Shown here piece by piece: positions 1-8,112 of a stretch of 34,426 bases of DNA. A model generated the notes under the pieces. The model saw nothing but the letters and a program-made list of their open reading frames with translations, was not told the origin of the DNA and made no database searches. This DNA is from Methanomicrobiales archaeon. Lineage in GTDB: Archaea; Halobacteriota; Methanomicrobia; Methanomicrobiales; Methanospirillaceae. How positions within the stretch are numbered: the first letter of the stretch is position 1; each line of letters opens with the position of its first letter. The translations under genes and the position numbers were made by a program. The stretch spans positions 1 through 34,426 of the forward strand of contig JAPKXR010000102.1 in NCBI GenBank assembly GCA_026394715.1. Reading direction: 5' to 3'.

Positions 1-425
1 TTCCATGTTGCTGATTCAAGAATTGTAAACCATGGAGTGGAAATAGCTTAATTTCTACTGAAATTTTGAGGATGGAGTTTTGATTTTACCTATACAAGTG
101 ACATATCCATCCATTAAATCTGCATTGAATAACGGTAGGGTTCAAATCCAGGAACTCTATTACGACCTCTCGACCGGTACTCTCTCGAGAGTCACGTGAG
201 AACAAAGACCAGATCTAATCTTCGTTTTTGGACTGATGGTCCCCATGTTCGGTCAGCCAATCATCCAGAATAGATTTCGTCTGGATTCGAGATCCCATAT
301 TTAGGAATTTTGTTGTCAGAAGATTGACAATCCCGATAGATTTCAGAAAAAGATCTAAAAGACCCGGACGAAACCCCATTAATCTATTCGATACCCAAAA
401 AAATTAGGATTGTTAAATGGTCCAA

Positions 426-2330
426 TTACATTTTACGTTGGGAGCCAGCCATCGCAATTATTCCAATAATTGCCAGAGCCAGGATCGCCCCGAGAGGACT
501 TAACGGAGCTTTCGTTGTGGGCGCGGGTGTCGCAATTGGTGAAAGTGCAGCATTTATCTGGAGTGCCTGTCCAGCACTAATCTGCAGCGTACTCGTATAT
601 GGATTGTATCCCGCCAGTGAGATTTTGACCGTGGAAGACCCGGGCTGCACGTTCTGGGCGGTTAGTGGTGTAATGCCCACGTAACCATTATTGATGAGTA
701 CATCTGCCCCGCTTGGATCAGATGTAATCTGGACACTTGCGGTGGTGGCAGGCTGCCCCGATGGAGCAAGTGTGGCTACCACCTGTACCGTCTGTCCTGC
801 ACGGATATTCGCGGTCGTGGTATAATCATTGTAACCTGATTTTTTCAAAACAACCGAGTGGGTACCAGCCGAAAGCGCAACAACGTCCAGAGGGCTTCCT
901 GGAGAGGTTACACCCTGGTAGTTGGTATCGACATACACCGCTGCACCCGAAGGGGCCGATGTAACTTCAAGGTCACCGGTTGTCGGGTTTGAAACAGGGG
1001 TAAGCTGGGGATTAACATAGGTAGTCTGGCCCGAATAAACGGTATATTGCATCGACCATGTCTGGTACCCTGCTTTTTTGAGGGTTACCGTATGGGAACC
1101 TGTTGCGAGATTGCCGATAACCTTGTTAGTCTCACCCTGGTAGAATGTGTCGACATAGATACCAGCCCCGCTCGGGGTAGAGCTGACCGATATGCTCCCC
1201 TGTTGTGAAATTTGAGCAAGGTTGGCGGACACAGGGGTCGTACCTGCAGAATTAACCTGGACATCGATTGCATAAGGCTGGTAACCGGATTTTGTCACCC
1301 GGACATTGTGCCACCCTACGGCAACTGATGAGAATGTCCCCGGAGTGACAAGGGAATACTGACCATTGTCAAGGACCGCATATGCACCCGACGGGGAGGA
1401 CATCACCTGGATATTTCCCGCCTGGTAAGATGGAGATAACGCTGCATTAACATATACCGTCGATCCTGCAGGTGGGTTCCCTGGGTAGTACTGGCTCCAT
1501 GACTGGTACCCGGGCATCGCAACACCAATGGTGTGGCCCGGCGTACCGGTGGAACTTACATCAAGAGTGACGGGGGTCGTCCCCTCGTTTGTCCCGTCAA
1601 GGGAGACAGTTGCGCCACTCGGGCTGGACGTGACATAATAATACCCCTTATCGCCACCTACTGACGTGGGCGGAAGCGTTATTGGTATAAACACAAGATT
1701 TGCGTCAACATAGACCGTCTCTCCCTCAAATGGATTACCCGGTTCACTCGTGCTCCAGGTCTGGTACCCTGATTTAGAAATGCTGATCGTATGACCGGGA
1801 GTTCCGGAGGTGCTTACTTCAACGGTAAGGGGTGTAAGCCCCTTGTTTTTACCATCAAAAATAACAGTTCCACCTTCGGGGTTAGACGAAATATCATAAT
1901 ACCCTTTTCCACCACCAATAACCGTCGGAGGTAAGGTAGTCGGGTAGAAAGTGGGCGGTTCGGTCACGGGTATAAACACCAGATCCGCATCAACATAAAT
2001 CGTTTCTCCTTCCAATGGGTTACCGAATTTAGAGGTGCTCCACGTGTTGTACCCAGCTTTAGAGATGCTGATGGTATGACCGGGACTCCCGGTGGAACTT
2101 ACACTAACGGTAACGGGGGTAGTACCCTTATTTTGGCCGTCAAAGATAACCATCCCCCCTTCAGGGTTGGATGAAATGTCATAGTATCCCTGTCCGCCGC
2201 CAATATTTTCAACAGGAAGGATTTCAGCTGATACAAAACCGATAGTCATCATCCCGATGACGAGGGCAAAAATTAAAAGATAATACATTTTCGTAATAAT
2301 CACCTGTAGATTTTCATTCTTTTGTAACAT
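426..2330 (-). CDS. Secreted/surface protein with about seven tandem PEGA-like domains, N-terminal signal/TM segment and C-terminal TM anchor
   Basis: Repeated xxxSxPxGAxVxxDGxxxGxTP...GxHTIxxxKxGYxxW units; hydrophobic N-terminus (YYLLIFALVIGMMTIGFVSAE) and C-terminal LGAILALAIIGIIAMAGSQRKM. Confidence 0.88.
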   Translation of the reverse strand: MLQKNENLQVIITKMYYLLIFALVIGMMTIGFVSAEILPVENIGGGQGYYDISSNPEGGMVIFDGQNKGTTPVTVSVSSTGSPGHTISISKAGYNTWSTSKFGNPLEGETIYVDADLVFIPVTEPPTFYPTTLPPTVIGGGKGYYDISSNPEGGTVIFDGKNKGLTPLTVEVSTSGTPGHTISISKSGYQTWSTSEPGNPFEGETVYVDANLVFIPITLPPTSVGGDKGYYYVTSSPSGATVSLDGTNEGTTPVTLDVSSTGTPGHTIGVAMPGYQSWSQYYPGNPPAGSTVYVNAALSPSYQAGNIQVMSSPSGAYAVLDNGQYSLVTPGTFSSVAVGWHNVRVTKSGYQPYAIDVQVNSAGTTPVSANLAQISQQGSISVSSTPSGAGIYVDTFYQGETNKVIGNLATGSHTVTLKKAGYQTWSMQYTVYSGQTTYVNPQLTPVSNPTTGDLEVTSAPSGAAVYVDTNYQGVTSPGSPLDVVALSAGTHSVVLKKSGYNDYTTTANIRAGQTVQVVATLAPSGQPATTASVQITSDPSGADVLINNGYVGITPLTAQNVQPGSSTVKISLAGYNPYTSTLQISAGQALQINAALSPIATPAPTTKAPLSPLGAILALAIIGIIAMAGSQRKM

Positions 2331-2544
2331 TATATATTATCCGGTTTTTTAGGACCAGAGCTGTGGAAGACTAGAACTAAAAGACTCTAAATTTTGGACC
2401 ATCCGGGACGTGGTGGCTCATCCAGTTTTGAATAAAAATCACGCGGCATAACCATGGGCCGGATTATAGGTCTTATCAACCTGAATTTTTTTGGTGGAGA
2501 ATAATAATTTCAGGCCAGGGAAACGAGAACCTGTTTTTCGCTAG

Positions 2545-4167
2545 TTAATTGTCCCCTGTTCCATTGTCCGCTGACAATGAGGTTTTCCAGGAAAGGACAA
2601 GATCCAATAACTCCTGGGGCGTTTCATAGGTGTTACTGACGACACCGAGGTATACCGACCCGGTATTTCCGTCCAATGAAATAGTATCTCCTTCCCGGAT
2701 AACCTGGCCACCCAGTTGACATTGGTTGTGAAATAGGTCAATCTCCAGGCCTGCACAATTTACGATACAGACCTTCCCCATATGGCGTGCAACGACTGCT
2801 GCATGCGAGGTACGTGCTCCTTTCGCGGTCAGCAACCCCGAAGCAGCCCGTATTCCCTCGATATCATCAGGTGATGCCGTTTCCCTGACCAGGACCACCG
2901 ATCCTGAAGAAACTTCATTTACTGCACGTTCAGTTGAAAATACCACACTTCCCGTCGCAACGCCCCCGGATGCAGATGTCCCTGTCGCAACCGGATAATC
3001 CATGGTGGAAACACGCCGGACCTTGATCGATTCGAGATTGAGACCTTCTACCTGGGATAATGCGGTATCCGGCGTAATGATTCCTTCCCGCCACATATCA
3101 ATAGCGATCCTGATTGCAGACAGGGGGGAGCGTTTCCCATTACGGGTTTGGAGGAGGTAGAGCTTTCCCTCCTGGACGGTAAATTCCAGGTCCTGCATAT
3201 CATTAAAATGTGATTCAACCATTTGCCCTATATGCCTGAGCTCCTCGTAAACAGAGGGCATTGATCTCTTTAATTCACTCTGTATCGTAGCAGAATGGTT
3301 CCCGGATACTACATCTTCCCCCTGTGCCCCAAACTTAAAATCGATGACCGGTTCATTCTCTCCACTCCAGGGATTCCGGGTAAACGCAACTCCGGCACCT
3401 GAATTCAGGCCCATATTCCCAAATACCATCGCCTGTATGGTAATGGCGGTACCACGCAGGTTTTTTACCGGGTACATCCGGCGGAATGAATCAGCCCTTG
3501 GATTTGTCCATGAATGGAGCACGGCAACGGAAGAGATCTGGAGCTGTGTTTTCACATCCTCGGGGAATTCTAACTTTTCAGCGGAAAAAAAGGTCCGCTG
3601 ATATTGAAGGGCCAGTCTCTTTAGGCTTCCCGAATCCATTTCCACCACATCATCTATCCCCTCCGCTTCCATTATTTCTGACAGTATGACCCTGTACGGG
3701 TCAGGGTTCTGGCGGAAAACGATCTCCGCCATATTCTCAAAGAGGCGCCGGTAGGAATCCCAGGCAAACCGGGGGTTGCCGGTTAAAAAAACCAGGCCTC
3801 GTATCGTCTCATGGTTTAGTCCCACGTTCAGGATAGTATCCATAATACCCGGCATCGATACCGGGGCACCAGACCGAACAGATACAAGGAGAGGTTTCCT
3901 TGCACTTCCATACTGGAGACCTGTTGCTTGTTCGAGGTACGAGATACCTTTCTCAAGGAGTTCCGGGAGATAGGATGGGGCCTTCATCCCGTTTTTATAA
4001 TAATCTTCACATATTGACACATCTAGCGCAAAACCCGGTGGTATAGGGATACCAAGCGAGGACATGATCCCAAGCCCTGCAGCCTTGCTGCCAAAATCTT
4101 CAGGAGGTATATCAGCCCTTATTCCAGGCCCGAAAAACACGATGCGTGCGGATAAGTCTTTTGTCAT
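2545..4167 (-). CDS. Pyruvate phosphate dikinase-like protein: ATP-binding domain plus phosphohistidine swivelling domain, no PEP/pyruvate TIM barrel
   Basis: ORF track begins at GTG 4242, but ATG 4167 (MTKDLSARIVFFGPG...) is the better start because it follows the stop of the frame-corrected upstream gene. GSKAAGLGIM..G.PIPPGFAL, SVRSGAPVSMPGIMDTILNVGLN and GARTSHAAVVARHMGKVCIVNC are PPDK-type motifs. The protein ends soon after the swivel domain. Confidence 0.85.
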   Translation of the reverse strand: MTKDLSARIVFFGPGIRADIPPEDFGSKAAGLGIMSSLGIPIPPGFALDVSICEDYYKNGMKAPSYLPELLEKGISYLEQATGLQYGSARKPLLVSVRSGAPVSMPGIMDTILNVGLNHETIRGLVFLTGNPRFAWDSYRRLFENMAEIVFRQNPDPYRVILSEIMEAEGIDDVVEMDSGSLKRLALQYQRTFFSAEKLEFPEDVKTQLQISSVAVLHSWTNPRADSFRRMYPVKNLRGTAITIQAMVFGNMGLNSGAGVAFTRNPWSGENEPVIDFKFGAQGEDVVSGNHSATIQSELKRSMPSVYEELRHIGQMVESHFNDMQDLEFTVQEGKLYLLQTRNGKRSPLSAIRIAIDMWREGIITPDTALSQVEGLNLESIKVRRVSTMDYPVATGTSASGGVATGSVVFSTERAVNEVSSGSVVLVRETASPDDIEGIRAASGLLTAKGARTSHAAVVARHMGKVCIVNCAGLEIDLFHNQCQLGGQVIREGDTISLDGNTGSVYLGVVSNTYETPQELLDLVLSWKTSLSADNGTGDN

Positions 4168-4169
4168 GA

Positions 4170-5593
4170 TTACCAGTTCAGGCCCTCGAGGATATTGTTC
4201 CTCAATCCGAATGCGGCTTTCATCAGGGAATTTGTTGAACACTCAATAATACGTGCTATCTCGAAGAATACCCGTAATTCCTTGTAATCAGTTGTCTCTG
4301 CAAGGATTATCCTCTCTGCATTTCTGAGCGCGTCATCGCTTCCCGTTCCATGCTGATCACACCATCGATTGCCCGGATAAAGTCCTGCATCTCCTCACGG
4401 CTGTATCCTTTGTGCACGTACTGGGAAGAAATAACCGCTTTCAAATATTCCTGGCTACCTTTGACCGCAATCTCCCCGAGCATTACGAGAGCGTGCAACA
4501 TCTTTTCGGAATGGGTACTTTTTGGGACCAGAGTCGAAAAGAAACATGCCTCTTCAAGAAAATCGAGTGCATCATCTGCCACGTTTATTAAATCAGTATA
4601 TTGCCGGGCAGCTTCGAAGCGAAGTGAAAGCGACCGTACTTTTGAGACGAGACTGTCGGCCTCACGCTCCCATATTTTTGCACGTCTTGCCGTCCTCTCT
4701 GTGAATTGATTGATCTCCTTCCTCTGTATATGGAGTAAGGCATCCCGGAGTGACATGGCGACTTCAACCGTCAGGGTTGCGTGTTGTTCGCAAATTTCCA
4801 TCAAATTCTCTTGGGCCGAATGGAAATACCTGAGCAATTCTGCTTTAATTTCATCCTGGATAAGTAACAGGGAGTGATGTGCAAGCAGTCCGGTCGTCGC
4901 TGCATTAAAAACCCAACTGAAATACTCAATGGTCTTCTCCCTCCCAAGTATCTGGTACAGGGGTTCGCCATATCGTAAGGGGATCCTGGCCGCCATTTCA
5001 AGACCATCATAGACCAGCTTTTCTCCACCGACCTGGAGGAACCCGACATGCCCGACTTCATGTTCCGCTGCCCACCTGAGCACCGTAACGCAGTCTTTAT
5101 TTGGCAGAAAACTCATGAGCCGTTTCCTTGCGCGGTTCCAGTCAATTAAAAAGACGATCCTTGATCCAAGAAATTCTAGAAATTTCCTCTGTTCTTCCTC
5201 GTCCTTCGCATGGTAACTTCCGATCGAAAGGTGAAAGAGTCTCTTTTCGAAGTTCTCATCCCCTTTCCTGGAGCGGGTATCTTCCCAGGTCACATCCCAG
5301 GAATCAAAAAGGGCCTGGAAAAACTGCAGGCGGGGCATATGGATATCGGTATACGTGATATTGATCTCTGTCGGCCCGGCATGGATGACAAGGACATGCG
5401 CATCAGTTAACCCGATATCATTCTGGAGGACAAGCTGGCCATTTGACCTCGTGGCCGTTGTGCCAAGGCCGGGGTGGTCGAATTTCAACGGAGCGGTCCT
5501 GTTCAGACCCGACATGAAAGCCAGGAATAGGTGTTTGTCCAGCTCCTGGAGGTTGTAGGTCATCGCACCGGGAATATTTTCAGTGGATATCAT
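4170..5593 (-). pseudogene. PhoU/DUF47-like helical protein with an additional N-terminal domain; apparent 1-nt frameshift near 4337-4342. The uninterrupted ORF is 4307..5593.
   Basis: The 428-aa ORF ends ...SMEREAMTRSEMQRG*. The neighbouring frame continues from 4337 as DDALRNAERIILAETTDYKELRVFFEIARIIECSTNSLMKAAFGLRNNILEGLNW* (stop 4170-4172), giving a typical PhoU-like EREADD... helix. Start overlaps the upstream gene's stop (ATGA). Confidence 0.75.
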
Positions 5594-6051
5594 TTTTGGA
5601 GCCGGTTCAACGACTTATGCATGTCCATCAGGAGGAGATGGAGGCTGTCCGGCCCACCTGGGTCACCCCTGGTGATATCCGCAATCGCACTGCCGCTTAT
5701 CTCCTCACCCTGAGGGTTGGGCAATTCATCCAGAAGCTTTTTCGTCCTCTTATCGAAGTCTTCCGCTTCAGGTAGGCCACCCTTGGCAATGGGGAGCTGC
5801 ATCGCAAGGAAGCAACGTTTAACCTCACCGAGTATAGTATCGAGCTCCGGCACCCGGTACATTTGAGGCCCGGTCTTTTTTGACCCTGCTACCACACGAT
5901 CGAAACAGTCAGAACCGATGCCGGCAACTTCACGTTCCCTCGAAAGATTAGTGTCTTTAAGGTCTGGAAGATCTGCATGTGCCTGTGCCGCCTGGAGCAG
6001 GGTGAAAAAATATTTTGCCTGGTCATTCGCAGTTAGCCCGTCGTTTACCAT
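5590..6051 (-). CDS. Small uncharacterised protein, first gene of the PPDK-like/PhoU-like cassette
   Basis: 153-aa ORF with 4-nt ATGA overlap with the downstream gene. Coding-like sequence also continues upstream in frame (see findings), so the start is uncertain. Confidence 0.65.
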   Translation of the reverse strand: MVNDGLTANDQAKYFFTLLQAAQAHADLPDLKDTNLSREREVAGIGSDCFDRVVAGSKKTGPQMYRVPELDTILGEVKRCFLAMQLPIAKGGLPEAEDFDKRTKKLLDELPNPQGEEISGSAIADITRGDPGGPDSLHLLLMDMHKSLNRLQK

Positions 6052-6367
6052 TCCAGGTAAGAGAAGGCCGGTTTCGCCTAGTTCACGTATGATACTGAAT
6101 TTCCCTACAATAATTCATTCCAGCGTGATGCACGGTAACAATAACTGACGGTGAGGCCCAGATATTCTGTACCTATATTTTCCGCTTCCCTACAATATTC
6201 TAGCGGTCACCCGGTACTGGAATTTATTCATCCAACTGCTGCCAGGTGCTCCTGGATGAAAATATTCAGGTCTTTTCACAAGCCAATCCACATCCTGGAC
6301 AGGACTCCGGGAGGAACTCCGAAAAAATGTACTATGAGGGATTTGGTGAATAAAAAATATGGGTGGT

Positions 6368-6610
6368 TTATAGTGTGACGGGGGGTTTCTGGTCCATGGC
6401 GGAATATACTTCACGGAACAGGCTGCGTGTCTCAAGTCCCTCTTCCCTAGACATTTTTTGTATGGCGAAACCAACGTGAATCAGAACAAATTCCCCTACC
6501 TCAACATCAACAAGGTCAAGGCGTATCTCCTGTTTTAAATCACCAAAATCAACGACTCCAATATTTCCTTCCTTAATTTCAATTACTTCAGCGGGAATTG
6601 CAATACACAC
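6368..6610 (-). CDS. hypC: Hydrogenase assembly chaperone HypC/HupF
   Basis: MCIAIPAEVIEI...GVVDFGDLKQEIRLDLVDVEVGEFVLIHVGFAIQKMSREEG is the classic HypC signature. Confidence 0.95.
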   Translation of the reverse strand: MCIAIPAEVIEIKEGNIGVVDFGDLKQEIRLDLVDVEVGEFVLIHVGFAIQKMSREEGLETRSLFREVYSAMDQKPPVTL

Positions 6611-6886
6611 GATAGGACTCCGTTTATCTACCTACTATCTGTACTTGGGTTAATAAAAAAATTATGATCGTATACTATGTGGCACGGCGCAATATACAAA
6701 CAAATCAAATGAATTCAGCCAAGCATTACCACATGATCTGAACACCATGATTTTTTTGATGTGAAGGGAGACCGGGGCCCCGGTTTTTGTTTCAAGATAT
6801 AACCGTTGGGCGGATTCGTTATGGAATCCCTACATAAGCCAAGGCGTTTGTTTATTTTTTTCTGCGAGTCAAAATGCGTCGGCGCA

Positions 6887-6906
6887 CCCCGCTGCAAGCA
6901 ACGGGG
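6887..6906. repeat. REP-like hairpin copy 1: CCCCGCTGC-AA-GCAACGGGG
   Basis: 9-bp stem with one mismatch and a 2-nt centre; sister copy at 6986-7005. Confidence 0.6.
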
Positions 6907-6985
6907 CATGATTCGCACCTCCGCCTTGTTGTTCTTCCGCCACGTTAGGTCATGGTTCATCTTAAGACTAGATTGCCTCCCTTAT

Positions 6986-7005
6986 CCCCGCAGCAAGCTG
7001 CGGGG
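6986..7005. repeat. REP-like hairpin copy 2: CCCCGCAGC-AA-GCTGCGGGG
   Basis: Perfect 9-bp inverted repeat followed by TATTCGG; differs from copy 1 by a compensatory A-T for T-A change in the stem. Confidence 0.65.
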
Positions 7006-7074
7006 TATTCGGATAAAATAAAGCCATGATGTACCAGGCCAGGATTAATACACCAGGGGTATAACCTATAACCC

Positions 7075-7995
7075 GTGGATAGTATTACCCATGCATTGTT
7101 GATTGCCTCCCTGCTCACGGCAATCGGTGCACCCGCACTGATCCCTTTCGGTATCCTTGGTGCGGTGGTCCTTGATGCAGATCTCCTTTTTCACCTGGTC
7201 TCTTCGAAAAGGCCCCCGTTGTACATGCTCATACACGGGGGCGCATCGCACAGTATTGCCGGTGCTGCCTGCATGGCAGCAATAGCATATGGAGCAATGT
7301 ACTTTCTCGCTCTCGCAGGAGAGGATTTTTTACATCTCACACCCCCCTTCACCTTTACTATTTTCGCACTCACTGCGGTAATTACAGGAGCCATGCTGCA
7401 TGTAGCACTTGATTTTCTTGCCAGTCCCGGCATCCCTTTATTCTGGCCGTGGAAAGACACCAAGTACACACTTGGGGTCTTTGCAGGACCGAGCGCCGTC
7501 ATGATTTTCATCAGCTGGACTTTTCTTATCCTGTTTATTGCCGGTATCGTACAAGTTTCAGATCTGACATTCTATGGGGCCCTTTTCCTTGTCTATCTCG
7601 CCATCAGTTTAACTTTCAGGATAGCTGCCGCAATGAAAATACACGGGATGGTACTCCCGACAATGAACCAGCTCCGCTGGTTGGCAATTGAAAATGCTCA
7701 AAATACCTGGAAATTAAAATTTGTTAACATCCTTAGCGGATCTGAGTCAGGTAACCGGAGCTGGCCTGCATTCAGTGGAGTTTCCGATGAAGAGATAGAT
7801 CGGATTTCTGCGATGCCTGTGGTCAGGAGAGTCAGGTACCATTCATGCTTCACGATTGCCAGTTGCCTGGAGAACGGGGATATTGTTATCCAGGACCCCT
7901 CACGGGTAGAAGGGCTCATAAGGTATCCACCATACTATACACAGGTCATCCTGAGACAAACAGAAGGTGCAGAATGGGAAGTTATTGCTGAATAG
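7075..7995 (+). CDS. Membrane-bound metal-dependent hydrolase (YdjM/DUF457-like)
   Basis: GTG start; MDSITHALLIASLL...GAVVLDADLLFHL...HGGASHSIAGAACMAA with His/Asp motifs in multiple TM segments. Confidence 0.75.
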   Translation: MDSITHALLIASLLTAIGAPALIPFGILGAVVLDADLLFHLVSSKRPPLYMLIHGGASHSIAGAACMAAIAYGAMYFLALAGEDFLHLTPPFTFTIFALTAVITGAMLHVALDFLASPGIPLFWPWKDTKYTLGVFAGPSAVMIFISWTFLILFIAGIVQVSDLTFYGALFLVYLAISLTFRIAAAMKIHGMVLPTMNQLRWLAIENAQNTWKLKFVNILSGSESGNRSWPAFSGVSDEEIDRISAMPVVRRVRYHSCFTIASCLENGDIVIQDPSRVEGLIRYPPYYTQVILRQTEGAEWEVIAE

Positions 7996-8112
7996 CTCGA
8001 CAATTTTATCCATGCGTTACCAACCCTGCGAAAAAAGTTCGTAGAAAATAAAAGGAGGGTCCCATTACCGGATTGCGGGCGAGTGCCCTTCAACCCTTAC
8101 CGTTTTTCCCGG

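Noticed and set aside
121-165. GGGTTCAAATCC motif resembling a tRNA T-arm near the window start
   Set aside because: The flanking bases do not form a 5-bp T-stem and no acceptor, D or anticodon arms could be found upstream.
182-198. CTCTCGAGAG palindrome next to CACGTG
   Set aside because: Short palindromes in a region with no confidently identified adjacent promoter; not distinguishable from chance.
737-964. Small ORFs on the opposite strand of large genes (e.g. 737-964, 3344-3601, 4350-4709, 16646-17074, 27970-28566)
   Set aside because: Fully antisense to well-supported coding genes with no recognisable protein features; expected by-products of codon bias.
6101-6198. TTCCCTACAATA occurring twice (about 6101 and 6187)
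   Set aside because: Only 12 bp in two copies; one lies in probable coding sequence, so coincidence is likely.
6715-7021. ORFs 6715-6960 (-) and 6806-7021 (+)
   Set aside because: They run through the REP-like hairpins and low-complexity intergenic sequence; no protein-like features.
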